A stretch of DNA of 64,000 bases, from positions 1-64,000 of the forward strand of contig JABMNL010000001.1 in assembly GCA_013204585.1 (NCBI GenBank), given 5' to 3'. Origin of the DNA: SAR202 cluster bacterium. Lineage in GTDB: Bacteria; Chloroflexota; Dehalococcoidia; Lucifugimonadales; UBA3495. Positions 28,465-38,890 of the stretch are shown here, piece after piece (the stretch's first letter is position 1; every line of letters begins with the position of its first letter). The position numbers and the translations under genes are program-made. The notes below the pieces were generated by a model that had not been told where the DNA came from, made no database searches, and worked only from the letters and a program-made list of their open reading frames with translations.

Positions 28465-28836
28465 CTATCGCGCTCCGTACATTGGTTTGAAGAAGCTGTG
28501 TAGGAAGTTGCGACCGTGGGCCCAGGAGTGGCAGCGCCGCAGGATTGCGTCGGGGATTTTCTCGCCGCCTTTATAGGTGATGCGGAAGGCTTCGTAGTTT
28601 TTTAGTTCTGGGGGGACGTCCAAGGTGAAAAGTAGCTCACACTCGGACGCTTCCAAAAACAGCTTCAGCGAATCGAAGCCTTTGGGTTTCTTGTTGGGCG
28701 TTTGGTAGACGAAAAGCTCGGTGGCCCCAATCAATTCATCCAAGTGGTCGTTGCCATTGCCCCGGCCACCACCCTGGCGCAGCTGCGCCCGAGTGAACCC
28801 AGCGTTGGTAAGGCTGCTTCGTCCGTGTAATGTCAT
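28465..28836 (-). CDS. Hypothetical protein
   Basis: 123-aa ORF, no overlapping alternative. Confidence 0.6.
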   Translation of the reverse strand: MTLHGRSSLTNAGFTRAQLRQGGGRGNGNDHLDELIGATELFVYQTPNKKPKGFDSLKLFLEASECELLFTLDVPPELKNYEAFRITYKGGEKIPDAILRRCHSWAHGRNFLHSFFKPMYGAR

Positions 28837-28994
28837 AGTGCTTGCCCCTATTGGCCGTTCAAAACTGAGCGGTTCCCAACTTTGAGATGAAAACCGCCCA
28901 ACAATAAATCCATATTAATCGTAATTGCCATTATACGAAAACCCGGCCGCCCCATGAAAACCCGGTTGCACCGGTGAAAACCCGGCTGAGCCGG

Positions 28995-29897
28995 TTAGGG
29001 GAATAGGGCCCAGCCGGTCATGTCGGTCTCGGCCTTGAAGAAGTGCCCCTCGGCGGTGGTCACGTACAACGTGGAGCGACCTGGGCCGCCGAACACGCAG
29101 TTGGTGGGCCGGATGCAGGGGACGGGGTGAGTCTCGATGATTCGTCCTTTGGGGTCGAACACGTAAATCAGCGGGCCGGGGCCAGATTGGGGCCAACCGG
29201 CGGTGGCGACAATATTGCCCTCGGCGTCCAGACACATACCGTCGATGCCGCGTTGGGCCTCGCGTTTGTTGGTGCCAAAGGCGTGGAGAGTGTCGTAGGG
29301 GCCTAGGGTGCCGTCCTCGCGGATGGGATAAGCCCGTAGCTCCCGGTCGATGCTGGCGTCTTCGCTGTTGCTCTCGGCCACGTAGAGGGTGTTGCCGTCG
29401 ATGGACACCAGAATGCCGTTGGGCATGGTGCTGTCGGTCTCGACCCTGGCAACCGAATATTTGCCGTCGGCCTGGGGGGTGGCGCAGAGCACGGCGCGGT
29501 GGTCCAGCTCTTGGACCTCGGTGGCGTCAATGTTGGTGGCGTTCCAAGGGTTGGTGAACCAGATGCGGCCTTTACGGTCAACGGCCAGGTCGTTGGGGGT
29601 GTTTAACTTCTTGCCCTCAACGGCGTCCGCGATGATTACGTTCTTGCCGTCGGGGTCAAAGCGCAGGATGGCCCGGCCACCGGAGCAGCAGCCGAAGAGT
29701 TGGCCATTGGCATCGTGGGCCAGGCCGTTGGTGCGGTTGGTGCCTTCGCGCCAGACCGTAATCTCGTCGGTCTTGGTGTCGCAGCGCATGATGCGGCTGC
29801 TGGCGATGTGGGTGAAGAGCAGGTTTTCGCCGTCCCAGACGGGGCCTTCGGTAACGCTGCCGTAGGGTTTGTTTAGTAGCTGGAAACGCCAACTCAT
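28995..29897 (-). CDS. SMP-30/gluconolactonase-family protein
   Basis: SVTEGPVWDGENLLFTHI; TPNDLAVDRKGRIWFTN; GIDGMCLDAEGNI. Confidence 0.92.
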   Translation of the reverse strand: MSWRFQLLNKPYGSVTEGPVWDGENLLFTHIASSRIMRCDTKTDEITVWREGTNRTNGLAHDANGQLFGCCSGGRAILRFDPDGKNVIIADAVEGKKLNTPNDLAVDRKGRIWFTNPWNATNIDATEVQELDHRAVLCATPQADGKYSVARVETDSTMPNGILVSIDGNTLYVAESNSEDASIDRELRAYPIREDGTLGPYDTLHAFGTNKREAQRGIDGMCLDAEGNIVATAGWPQSGPGPLIYVFDPKGRIIETHPVPCIRPTNCVFGGPGRSTLYVTTAEGHFFKAETDMTGWALFP

Positions 29898-30058
29898 GGG
29901 CGGGTTCCTCCGTAATTTGTGCGTAATTTGGGAGCGGGTAATCTAGGCGCAGATTGTAGCAGACAGCAGTGTTAGGCACAAACGGCACTATTTAATTGCC
30001 GAACGGGTGCTATACTTTTTTGAGGCGCTCACTCGTAATTTCACGGAATTAGTCTCAT

Positions 30059-30661
30059 TTGTCACGTGTTGCTAGAGAAATAATAGAAGCGGTGGTTCTG
30101 GCGGCGGTGGTGTTTTTGTTGTTGCAGACCACCGTTCGCAACTTTAAGGTGGACGGCTCCAGCATGGACCCCACCTTGGACAGCGGCCAGTATCTGCTGG
30201 TTAATCGCCTAGTCTATCTGCTGGTCGACTTGCAGCGGTTGGCCAGGATTGTTCCCTTTTGGCAGGTAGACGAGGAATCTTCCCGGTACGCAATTCACTC
30301 CCCAAACCGGGGCGACATCATTGTCTTTAAATTTCCGGGCGACCCCAGAAAAGACTTCGTGAAAAGGGTGGTGGGGCTGCCTGGCGAAGTAATTGAGGTG
30401 CGGGATGGGAACGTTATTGTGAACGGCAACGTTCTGGAAGAACCGTACCTAACGGCGAAAGACCATTCCAATGCGGCGAAGTTACGGTTGGAGGAAGGCG
30501 AGTATTACGCCATGGGGGACAATCGGGCTTTCAGCAACGATTCCCGAGCCTGGGGGGCAGTGCCAGAGGCCAACTTGGAAGGCAAAGTGTGGATGGTGTA
30601 TTGGCCGGCGCAGGGTATCCAAATTCTGAATATCGTGAACTGGATACCCGGCTTGGGCTAG
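30059..30661 (+). CDS. lepB: Signal peptidase I (TTG start)
   Basis: VDGSSMDPTL; DFVKRVVGLPGE; MGDNRAFSNDSRAWG. Confidence 0.94.
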   Translation: MSRVAREIIEAVVLAAVVFLLLQTTVRNFKVDGSSMDPTLDSGQYLLVNRLVYLLVDLQRLARIVPFWQVDEESSRYAIHSPNRGDIIVFKFPGDPRKDFVKRVVGLPGEVIEVRDGNVIVNGNVLEEPYLTAKDHSNAAKLRLEEGEYYAMGDNRAFSNDSRAWGAVPEANLEGKVWMVYWPAQGIQILNIVNWIPGLG

Positions 30662-30686
30662 TTTTTCGCGGGGTTAGTCGGACGGC

Positions 30687-31019
30687 TTAGGCGTTGGGCG
30701 GTCCGACGAAGATGTCGTCCCCTTCAATTTGGACCTGAAAGACGCGCACTGCTTCATTGACCGGTGGCACCAATGGCTGGCCGGTAATAGCGTTGAAGAC
30801 ACCGCCGTGTAGTGGGCATTCAATCTCTTTCCCGTTCAGCTCGCCGTCGGACAAGCATGCATAGGCGTGGGAACACATATCGTCGATGGCGTGGATGGTG
30901 CCATTGATGTTGGATATCATGACCTGTTCATTGGAGACTTCTACCCCAATCATTTCGCCGGGTTTAATTTCGCTTACTTGGGCAACCTTTACAAAGCCTG
31001 CATCGGCCATGATCTTCAT
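30687..31019 (-). CDS. Rieske [2Fe-2S] ferredoxin
   Basis: CSHAYACLSDG...CPLHGGVF. Confidence 0.93.
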   Translation of the reverse strand: MKIMADAGFVKVAQVSEIKPGEMIGVEVSNEQVMISNINGTIHAIDDMCSHAYACLSDGELNGKEIECPLHGGVFNAITGQPLVPPVNEAVRVFQVQIEGDDIFVGPPNA

Positions 31020-31220
31020 ATCTCCTGTGCCATGTTGGAATGGGAATCATTATAGAGTAGGGACTGGGCAAAGTTGAAGGGGAGTGAGAGGCAATCGATG
31101 CTTGCGTCTGTGGACAGGCAAGCAGGCGGGTAACTATAATGTTTGAGGTCTCAGGGTTCCCGGCCGTTTGTACTGACGCGGCGCATCGGGTCCTCTGGGT
31201 GGGGGAAACCCCGCCAAGCT

Positions 31221-31310
31221 GGAGAGGTGCCGGAGCGGCCGAACGGGCACGACTGGAAATCGTGTAGGGGCGCGAGCTTCTCGCGGGTTCGAATCCCGCC
31301 CTCTCCGCCA
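31221..31310 (+). tRNA. tRNA-Ser(GGA)
   Basis: GGAGAGG/CCTCTCC acceptor, CACGA-CTGGAAA-TCGTG, long variable arm, encoded CCA. Confidence 0.96.
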
Positions 31311-31345
31311 TTCCCCTTTTTATTCCTCATCTGCCGTGTACTCTG

Positions 31346-31552
31346 CGGTTTGCTCCTCTCCCCTTCGACCAGGACGAGTGCCACCGGCATACCCACATTA
31401 TCGACTGGAACGGATCCGAAACCGCTATGTACCACTACCACCTGACCAATGCCTACCCGTACACGGTGAGTTGCTACCGTGGTTCGGTGGTGGTTCAGTC
31501 GCGGCCAGCCCAGCAAAGCGCCGGTGGCGGGTTGCCGCCGTCACGACGCTAA
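31346..31552 (+). pseudogene. Remnant of a YHYH-domain protein
   Basis: Frame-2 translation RFAPLPFDQDECHRHTHIIDWNGSETAMYHYHLTNAYPYTVSCYRGSVVVQSRPAQQSAGGGLPPSRR*; no usable start, directly downstream of tRNA-Ser. Confidence 0.65.
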
Positions 31553-31575
31553 TAGCTAGATCGTAGGTTTACGGA

Positions 31576-32568
31576 TCAAATTCCCAAGGTCTCGTATAGT
31601 TCCGGGTTGGCGCATTGCTCCAGGCGTTCGCCCTTGAGAGCGGCCACCAGGTTTCTGGCCGCCAGCAGATGCATCTCTCGTCGGGAGCGATTGGATGCGC
31701 TGCCGATATGGGGCAAGACCACCACGTTGTCGAGTTTAAGAATCGGGTGGTCTACCGGTGGCGGTTCGGGGTCGAATACGTCCAGTCCCGCTCCGGCAAT
31801 CCAGCCCTTGGTCAACGCCTTGTAGACAGCGTCGGTGTCCACCACCGCCCCACGGGAAACGTTGATCAAGATGGCGGTGGGCTTCATCTTCTTAAGCTGC
31901 TTTTCGCCAATCAGATGGTGGGTCTCCGGGGTTAGTGGCACGTGGAGCGATAGGAAGTCCGAGTTTGCAATTACCTTGTTGGGCGTGGCGTACTTAAATC
32001 CGTATTCAGCCTCTAGTTCAGGCTTTCGGGTGCGCGAATGGTAGATGACTTTCATGTCGAAGCCGAGCGCTCGTTTGGCCATCTCCAATCCAATTCCGCC
32101 CATTCCCATAATGCCCAGGGTACTGCCGTTGACCTCTGAGCCCAGCCAGAACATGGGGTGATGGGCAATCTCCCAGTTGCCGTTGCGGACCCATTTGTCG
32201 CTTTCCACCACCCGCCGCGCGGTGGCCAGCAGTAACGCAAAGCCCAGGTCGGCGGTTGCTTTGGCCAATACTCCCGGCGTATAGCCCACCAGTATGCCGC
32301 GTCTGGTGGCCTCGGGGATGTCAACGTTATCCAGTCCCACCGCCACCTGACTCAGCACCTTAAGCTTGGGCGCAGCTTCCAGTAGGGGGGCGTCGATGCG
32401 GTCCATGACGTTGATGATGGCCCCGTCTGCGTCCGCCAAGGCCTCTCTCAGTTGTTCGGGTGTTGGCGGTGCGTCGTCGGGCCATACCTCTAACTCGGCG
32501 GCCTGTTCAATGATGTCCAGAGCGTCGGAGAATATCTGCCGGGTGACGTAAACGCGAGGTTTGAACAT
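31576..32568 (-). CDS. D-isomer-specific 2-hydroxyacid dehydrogenase (glyoxylate reductase-like)
   Basis: GIMGMGGIGLEMAKRALGFDMKVIYHSR; NVSRGAVVD; LPHIGSAS. Confidence 0.95.
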   Translation of the reverse strand: MFKPRVYVTRQIFSDALDIIEQAAELEVWPDDAPPTPEQLREALADADGAIINVMDRIDAPLLEAAPKLKVLSQVAVGLDNVDIPEATRRGILVGYTPGVLAKATADLGFALLLATARRVVESDKWVRNGNWEIAHHPMFWLGSEVNGSTLGIMGMGGIGLEMAKRALGFDMKVIYHSRTRKPELEAEYGFKYATPNKVIANSDFLSLHVPLTPETHHLIGEKQLKKMKPTAILINVSRGAVVDTDAVYKALTKGWIAGAGLDVFDPEPPPVDHPILKLDNVVVLPHIGSASNRSRREMHLLAARNLVAALKGERLEQCANPELYETLGI

Positions 32569-32731
32569 CGGTGGAATTCTTCCCTAGTCAAGATTGCTAT
32601 CGAGTCCCCACAGTGGCCCCACAATTGTAGCAAAGCAACCCGTGATAACGGTGCCTATTCGGGGTGAATACCCGGTGCTATACTGGGCACTTGCTCGTGC
32701 CTGGGCACGGCTAAGGTACCAGGAGGAAAGT

Positions 32732-33691
32732 ATGGCCCTGTTTTTGAACGACCAAGAGGTGGCCCAATTGCTGCCCATGAACGAGTGCGTTGATGTGCTA
32801 GACAAAGCTTTCGCGCATGCTGGAGCGGGCAAGGTGGACAATCGCCCGAGAAACCGGATTCGCATGCCGGGCGGCTTCTTTCACTTCATGGTTGCGTCAG
32901 ACGGCGGCAACGGGGTTTTTGGTTACAAGGCCTATCCATCCTTTGGCGGGCCTGCCTCGGCCAAAATGATTGTCATGCTCTACGACTATGAGACCGGCGG
33001 ATTGCTGTCTTGCATGGAGGCCGGACGGTTGGGCCAGATACGCACCGGGGCCGCCAGCGGAGTGGCCACCAAATATATGGCCAAAAAAGATGCGGCCACC
33101 GTTGCGGTAATTGGGTCTGGATTTCAAGCACGGACTCAACTGGAAGCGGTGTGTGCGGTCCGCGATATTAAAGGGGCTCGGGTGTTCAGCCGCCGGGAAG
33201 AACGCCGTGAGGAGTTCGCCAAGCGCAGCAGCGAGAGCCTGGGTATAGAGGTAAAGGCCGTGGCAAGCGCCCAGGAATGCGTGGAGGGGGCCGACGTGGT
33301 AATCGTCATAACCTCGGCACGGGAGCCAGCGTTGCTGGGAGAATGGCTGTCGCCGGGCGCTCACGTCAATGCAGCAGGCGGAAACCACTGGATGCGGCGG
33401 GAGATTGACGAAGAAACCGTACTGCGCTCTGAGGTTATTGTGGTGGATAACTTGGAGCAGGCCAAGATTGAGTGCGGCGACTTACTTTGGCTAGAGCCGA
33501 GGGGAAGCTTTCGCTGGGACATGGCCCACGAACTTCAAGACGTGGTGGCGGGACGGGTCAATGGCCGTCCTTCTGCGGATTCGATAACCTTGTTCGAGTC
33601 CATGGGACTGGCCCTTGAAGACATTGCTGCTGCCAAGTGGGTGTACGACAAGGCCAAAGAGCAGGGGATAGGACAAGAACTGCCGTTTTAA
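32732..33691 (+). CDS. Ornithine cyclodeaminase/mu-crystallin-family protein
   Basis: SD AGGAGG then MALFLNDQEV; GRLGQIRTGAASGVATKYMA; VIGSGFQARTQLEA. Confidence 0.93.
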   Translation: MALFLNDQEVAQLLPMNECVDVLDKAFAHAGAGKVDNRPRNRIRMPGGFFHFMVASDGGNGVFGYKAYPSFGGPASAKMIVMLYDYETGGLLSCMEAGRLGQIRTGAASGVATKYMAKKDAATVAVIGSGFQARTQLEAVCAVRDIKGARVFSRREERREEFAKRSSESLGIEVKAVASAQECVEGADVVIVITSAREPALLGEWLSPGAHVNAAGGNHWMRREIDEETVLRSEVIVVDNLEQAKIECGDLLWLEPRGSFRWDMAHELQDVVAGRVNGRPSADSITLFESMGLALEDIAAAKWVYDKAKEQGIGQELPF

Positions 33692-33763
33692 GCAGGGCTC
33701 TTGCGTGGGCGGGGTTCGCCGGTATTTGGTAATTCCAACCGGGAATTAGGCCGAGGAATTAGA

Positions 33764-33798
33764 CAAAAAAGAGGCGGCAGTTTTATTCACTGCCGCCT
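33764..33798 (-). terminator. Terminator-like hairpin (T-tract on minus strand)
   Basis: Minus: AGGCGGCAG-TGAATAAAA-CTGCCGCCTCTTTTTTG. Confidence 0.65.
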
Positions 33799-33927
33799 AG
33801 GAGATGGAGTATCCCCGGTTGCTTTCACGGGGGAGGTCGCGCCATTAAGGGTTGCTTGGGGTCGGTGGCCGCAACCAGGGTTACTTCCTAACAAACATCT
33901 CCGAAATTGGAGAGTGAGATGCTCTCT

Positions 33928-34122
33928 TTAGAAACCGAACGAACCCGTGCGACGGATGGGTTCGCTTTCCATTAGCTTGTGCTCGGTGCGCTCTTTTTCA
34001 CTCATGGCCGGGCCTGATAGCCAGTCGTAGGCCGCCACAACGCCCTCTTCCATGTGATGTAGCACTTCGCCCAATGCATGTATGTTGTGATGCTCGTTCT
34101 TGCCCTTGTTCATTTTCGCCAT
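33928..34122 (-). CDS. Hypothetical small protein (64 aa)
   Basis: MAKMNKGKNEHHNIHALGEVLHHMEEGVVAAYDWL...; followed by terminator. Confidence 0.6.
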   Translation of the reverse strand: MAKMNKGKNEHHNIHALGEVLHHMEEGVVAAYDWLSGPAMSEKERTEHKLMESEPIRRTGSFGF

Positions 34123-34546
34123 TTCCCGTTTCCCTAGCCTTCGGACTTCTCGTCCGCTTAAGTATGTTGTATTACGATACTAGTATCGCTACTTAATCTA
34201 TATTAATGATATGCCCACCTCTTTATTGTGTCAACGTATAAGTCATGCCTATCTTCATCGGATTTTGTGATAGAACGTATTTAGCCATAATAGGATTGAC
34301 ACTAACGTAATGATGTAAACGTTCCCTCTCAAATCGAAGGTATTTACTGATTGCGTAGAATTTATAGAAATAAAGTAAGTAAAAAGAACTGGATGATTAC
34401 TTATTAAATGAAGAGGTGCATGGGCCTGCTGCATTTGGCGATATGACGCAGTAGAAGACGATATTGGGGGTTTTGTCGACCCGAGGGGCGCTGGGCCTAG
34501 TGGGATTTGGGGTCTGCCAAAAGAGCGCCAGCGTTGGATTGTGGTC

Positions 34547-35953
34547 TTAGAGACCCAGCTTGCCGGGGTTCATGATGTTGTTGGGATCCACGGCCTGCTT
34601 TATGGCGCGCACCACGCCCTGGCCCACTCCCATCTCCCGTGCCAGCAGGTGGTTCAGTTTGACCCCCACGCCGTGGCAGTACTCCATGATACCGCCCATG
34701 TCCTGGGCCAGTTGCAGCACTTGTTCCACGGTCCGGCCCAGCCGTTCCCTTGCATCAGCTTCCGTTGTATCAGTTTCTGTGCCTGACTCAGGGATAATGA
34801 GCATGGAGAATAGCTCTGGTCGAGACCATATAGCGTATTCGACGGACCGAATCCCTTCCCGCGCCATGATTTCGTCGCACTGTTTACGGTACTCAAGCAC
34901 TTTAGAGATGGGCAGGCCCAGGTGTAGGTAGTCGAAGCCCCGCCGGCGACGCCAGCGGCTCCAGCGCACGCTGCGGGGTTTGCCGAGGGCTTCGACTTTG
35001 TAGCTCTCTGCAGACTCGTGGCGGCTTTCCCAGTAGGCGATGGTCGGCTCTGGCCCCAACGGTCGTCCACCGAACTGGGCGCATACTGCCAGTGCTCGCT
35101 GCTCGTTGGCTTGTACGCCTTCTTTGAATCCTTCGAACAGCATGTTGAACAGAATGCTGTCGTCCTCTTCGGTCAGGTCGACCAGAGTGGGCCGTACGCC
35201 CAGGGCGAACATTTCGGCGGCGGCGTTAAACCCCTGGTCAAAGGTGTCAAAGGCGACTCCGCAGAAGACTTGGGCTTCGGGCAGGCGGAAAACTTTGATG
35301 GTCGCTTTGGTGATTACGCCAAAGACCCCTTCTGAACCGATGAAGAGATGTTTCAGGCTCGGGCCTGAGGACTGGTGGGGTACGGCCCGGGTGCTCATGA
35401 TTTGCCCGTCGGGAAGCACGGCCTCCAGCGCCACAACCTGATCGCCCATGGGCCCGTAGGCGCCGGCCCGGTAGCCAACGCCGTTGGTGGATATGGTTCC
35501 AGCTACGGTGGCGATGGGCACGCTGTAGGGGTCGTGTCCTGGCATGAGGCCATAAGGTAAGAGGGCGTGCTCCAGGTCTTCCAGTACCACTCCGGCTTCG
35601 ACCTCGGCGGTCATGTCCGTGGGGTTGATGGCCAGAATTTTATTAAGACGGTGCAAATCGAGCACAATGCCACCCCTTGCGGGTATTGTGCCGCCCATGA
35701 GGCCCGTTCCAGCGCCGAAGGGAATTACCGGGGTGGCGAGGTCGTTGGCCAGCTTTAAGATCGCGCTTACGTCCACGGTGGAGCCGGGCCGGGCAACCAC
35801 ATCGGCCAGGCGTTCAAAGGAGTCTTCAGCGCCAAAGGCACGGCTGGGGGAGAGGGCGTCACCAGAGTAGCGGTCGAGGTCGTAGGGGTCGGTGAGGACG
35901 TGTTCTTGTCCCAGGGCTTTAATCAGGGATTCTATGAGAGCAAGATTGGGCAT
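34547..35953 (-). CDS. FAD-linked oxidase, GlcD/D-lactate dehydrogenase family
   Basis: VIPFGAGTGLMGGTIPARGGIVLDLHRLNKI; start at MPNLALIESL. Confidence 0.93.
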   Translation of the reverse strand: MPNLALIESLIKALGQEHVLTDPYDLDRYSGDALSPSRAFGAEDSFERLADVVARPGSTVDVSAILKLANDLATPVIPFGAGTGLMGGTIPARGGIVLDLHRLNKILAINPTDMTAEVEAGVVLEDLEHALLPYGLMPGHDPYSVPIATVAGTISTNGVGYRAGAYGPMGDQVVALEAVLPDGQIMSTRAVPHQSSGPSLKHLFIGSEGVFGVITKATIKVFRLPEAQVFCGVAFDTFDQGFNAAAEMFALGVRPTLVDLTEEDDSILFNMLFEGFKEGVQANEQRALAVCAQFGGRPLGPEPTIAYWESRHESAESYKVEALGKPRSVRWSRWRRRRGFDYLHLGLPISKVLEYRKQCDEIMAREGIRSVEYAIWSRPELFSMLIIPESGTETDTTEADARERLGRTVEQVLQLAQDMGGIMEYCHGVGVKLNHLLAREMGVGQGVVRAIKQAVDPNNIMNPGKLGL

Positions 35954-36020
35954 TAGTGTCTGTTCCGTTACGCCCAGAGTCGATAGGCCGGGGCCGTCGC
36001 CAGGTTCAATACCGGATTTC

Positions 36021-37508
36021 TTACGATGAAGGCCGGTACTCCCAAATGCTGCCACCTGCCGAGTCTTCGACCGAAATACTCTGACTCTCCAGCCAGGCCC
36101 GAATTTCGTCGGATAGGGCGTACTGTTTTTGTTCTCGGCAATTGGCCCGAAGAGCGACCAACCGGTCGATGTCTGGGCCGGATACGGTTTCAGACTCGGA
36201 CTCAATCATCAGGTCGGTCAACTCTGTTAACTCGGCCAGCCCGGTCTCGGTGAGCTTGGCGCGGACATCTTGCACCACCGCGTTGTACGATTCCGAGCCG
36301 ATGCTCATGGTCGATTCCTTGACTTCAAAGGTCAGGCCCAGAATCGATCCCAGGTGACGCAGGCATTCTTGTGCCTTGGTGATGGAGCGACCATCGTCCC
36401 GCTGGCGGTTCATTTCGCGCGACAGGTCGAACAACGCTGCTAGCGCTCGTGGGGTGTTCAGGTCGTCGTCCATCGCTGCCATGAACCGGTCTTGGAATGG
36501 AGTGGGATCCACGGGTTGACGCCACGATTCGGGTATCGGTCGCAGCACATGGCGCAAACGGTCAACGCTCCGCTCCATGGCTTCACAGCCTTCGTCGGTG
36601 TAACTAAGCGGGCTGCGGTAGTGGGAGCTGAGGAAATACATCCGGATCGAGTCGGGTGTGTATTTGGTCAGGGCCTCTTCCACCGACACCAGGTTGCCCA
36701 AGGACTTGCTCATTTTGTCTTCGCCGAGTTGGAGCAATCCGTTATGCACCCAATAGCGGGAGAATGGCACTGCGCCGGTAGCGGCCTCGCTCTGGGCAAT
36801 CTCGTTCTCGTGGTGCGGGAAAATCAGGTCTTGGCCGCCGCCGTGGATGTCCAGGGTCTCGCCCAGGTAGGTCATGGCCATGGCGGTGCATTCGATGTGC
36901 CAGCCAGGGCGTCCGGGTCCCCAAGGGCTGTCCCAGGACGGTTCACCGGGGCGTGCGCCCTTCCAGAGGGCAAAGTCCATGGGGTGTTCTTTGTTCTCGT
37001 CTATGTCAATCCTGGAGCCAGCCTGCATGCCGTCCAGGGTGCGGTGGCTTAGCTTGCCGTAGTCGGCCTTCTTGGTGACCCGGAAGTACACGTCGCCCTC
37101 GGCGGCATAGGCTGAGCCATTCTCGACCAGGGTCTGGATGGTCGCGATGATTGGCTCGACCTCTTGGGTCGCCCTGGGGTAGACGTGGGCCCGCTGGATG
37201 TTGAGGGCGTCCATCGTCCGGAAAAAGTCGTCAATATACCGTTCGGCAAGCTCGTCGGGCGAAATCCCTTCTTCCTGTGCTCGCTTGATAATCTTGTCGT
37301 CGACATCGGTGAAATTCTGGACGTGGCGGACCTCGAAGCCCAGAAATTCCAGATAGCGCCTAAGTGTGTCGAACGCCACGTAGCTAAGGGCGTGGCCAAC
37401 GTGGGTTGAGGAATAGGGAGTTACCCCGCAGACGTACATCTTGACCGTCTTACCGTCGGCGGGGGCGAATTCCTGGGCATCGTTGCTGAGGGTGTTATAT
37501 AACTTCAT
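36021..37508 (-). CDS. cysS: Cysteinyl-tRNA synthetase
   Basis: [46 protein letters not shown]. Confidence 0.97.
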   Translation of the reverse strand: MKLYNTLSNDAQEFAPADGKTVKMYVCGVTPYSSTHVGHALSYVAFDTLRRYLEFLGFEVRHVQNFTDVDDKIIKRAQEEGISPDELAERYIDDFFRTMDALNIQRAHVYPRATQEVEPIIATIQTLVENGSAYAAEGDVYFRVTKKADYGKLSHRTLDGMQAGSRIDIDENKEHPMDFALWKGARPGEPSWDSPWGPGRPGWHIECTAMAMTYLGETLDIHGGGQDLIFPHHENEIAQSEAATGAVPFSRYWVHNGLLQLGEDKMSKSLGNLVSVEEALTKYTPDSIRMYFLSSHYRSPLSYTDEGCEAMERSVDRLRHVLRPIPESWRQPVDPTPFQDRFMAAMDDDLNTPRALAALFDLSREMNRQRDDGRSITKAQECLRHLGSILGLTFEVKESTMSIGSESYNAVVQDVRAKLTETGLAELTELTDLMIESESETVSGPDIDRLVALRANCREQKQYALSDEIRAWLESQSISVEDSAGGSIWEYRPSS

Positions 37509-37578
37509 TAATTGGTTGGAGACTGCTCGGACCCTGAATTACATGGGCCCCGGACTTACTTGGAGCGGGAACCGGTAT

Positions 37579-38100
37579 TTACTGGTTGCCGGACATCCCG
37601 GACATTAAAGATGCCACAGCGCAGGCGGCGATTCCTTCTTCTCGGCCTACGAACCCCAGATGGTCGGTGGTGGTGACCTTAATACTGACGCGGTCAGGGG
37701 TAACAAAAAGGCTTTTGGCCACGTTCTCCCGCATCGCTGCATTGAAGGGGCTGAGCCTGGGATTTTGCGACAGTATTGTAGCATCAACATTTGAGAGCCG
37801 CCAACCAGCTTCGGCGACCAGGACGCCGACCTGCTCCAGCAAAATGAGGCTGGATATGTCCTTGTATTGGGGGTCGCTGGATGGGAAATGGAGGCCCTTG
37901 TCGCCCAGGTTAGCCGCCCCCAACAGAGCGTCCATGACGGCGTGGACCAGCACGTCGCCGTCGCTGTGGCCGGAGAGACCCCGGTCATGGGGAATTTCGA
38001 CTCCACCCAGCACGAGTCTGCGCCCCTCGGTTAAAGGGTGGGAATCAAAGCCGATTCCAGAGCGAAATTCCGGGTATTCAGCCTTTGGGGGAGTGGACAT
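37579..38100 (-). CDS. ispF: 2-C-methyl-D-erythritol 2,4-cyclodiphosphate synthase
   Basis: GIGFDSHPLTEGRRLVLGGVEIPHDRGLSGHSDGDVLVHA. Confidence 0.97.
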   Translation of the reverse strand: MSTPPKAEYPEFRSGIGFDSHPLTEGRRLVLGGVEIPHDRGLSGHSDGDVLVHAVMDALLGAANLGDKGLHFPSSDPQYKDISSLILLEQVGVLVAEAGWRLSNVDATILSQNPRLSPFNAAMRENVAKSLFVTPDRVSIKVTTTDHLGFVGREEGIAACAVASLMSGMSGNQ

Positions 38101-38164
38101 ATCGAGGAAAGTTTACGCTATGGGAGAAGGGGGAGTAAATCCCCGGAGAGGGTTACGAGAGGAG

Positions 38165-38857
38165 CTACCCGAGCGCAGCTTTCCCGAGTGCGGCTTTAAG
38201 AAACGCCTCGGCAATGATTAGGTCTTCGGCGGTGGTCACCTTGATGTTCTGGTAAGAGCCCTGGAACATCTTGACTGGGTGGCCAAGGGATTCGACCATG
38301 GCGGCGTCGTCGGTAACGTCATCGGTGCAGGTGCGGTGGGCCTCAAGCAAAAGGCTGTAGCGAAACACCTGGGGGGTCTGTGCCGCCCAAAGGGCGGAAC
38401 GGTCTGGGGTTTCATTGACCATCTGGTCTGGTGCCACCCGTTTAATGGTGTCTTTTACCGGCACACCGGCCACGGCTGAACCGCATTCGGCGGCGGCGTC
38501 CAGTCCCCGTTGCAGCATGTCTTCGTCCAAACAAGGACGAGCGCCGTCGTGGACCATTATCCAGTCGCAGGGAGAGAGTAGTTCCAGGCCGTTGCGGACC
38601 GAGTCTTGCCGTCTTTGACCGCCAGCGCAGATGTGAGCCACCTTTTGGTAACCCTGTTCTTGAACTAGCTTTTGGCCCTGAGCCAAGGAATCCTCGGCTA
38701 GGACCAGCACAATCTGGTTGATGAGGGGAGAAGATTCGAAGCGGTTGAGGGTGTGGGCCACCAACGGCAGACCCAATATGGGGGCGAAGGTCTTGTCCAC
38801 GCCGCCCATACGGGTGCTGCGTCCGGCAGCCACGATTACCGCGCCTATATTGGCCAC
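38165..38857 (-). CDS. ispD: 2-C-methyl-D-erythritol 4-phosphate cytidylyltransferase
   Basis: GAVIVAAGRSTRMGGVDKTFAPI; VHDGARPC. Confidence 0.95.
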   Translation of the reverse strand: MANIGAVIVAAGRSTRMGGVDKTFAPILGLPLVAHTLNRFESSPLINQIVLVLAEDSLAQGQKLVQEQGYQKVAHICAGGQRRQDSVRNGLELLSPCDWIMVHDGARPCLDEDMLQRGLDAAAECGSAVAGVPVKDTIKRVAPDQMVNETPDRSALWAAQTPQVFRYSLLLEAHRTCTDDVTDDAAMVESLGHPVKMFQGSYQNIKVTTAEDLIIAEAFLKAALGKAALG

Positions 38858-38890
38858 GATTTCTCCACATCCGCCCCGAGACTTGAAGCT

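Noticed and set aside
31143-31445. ORF spanning tRNA-Ser (100 aa)
   Set aside because: Overlaps the whole tRNA; the meaningful coding signal here is the frame-2 YHYH remnant.
31336-31566. 76-aa ORF on + strand
   Set aside because: Different frame from the YHYH remnant, which explains the sequence better.
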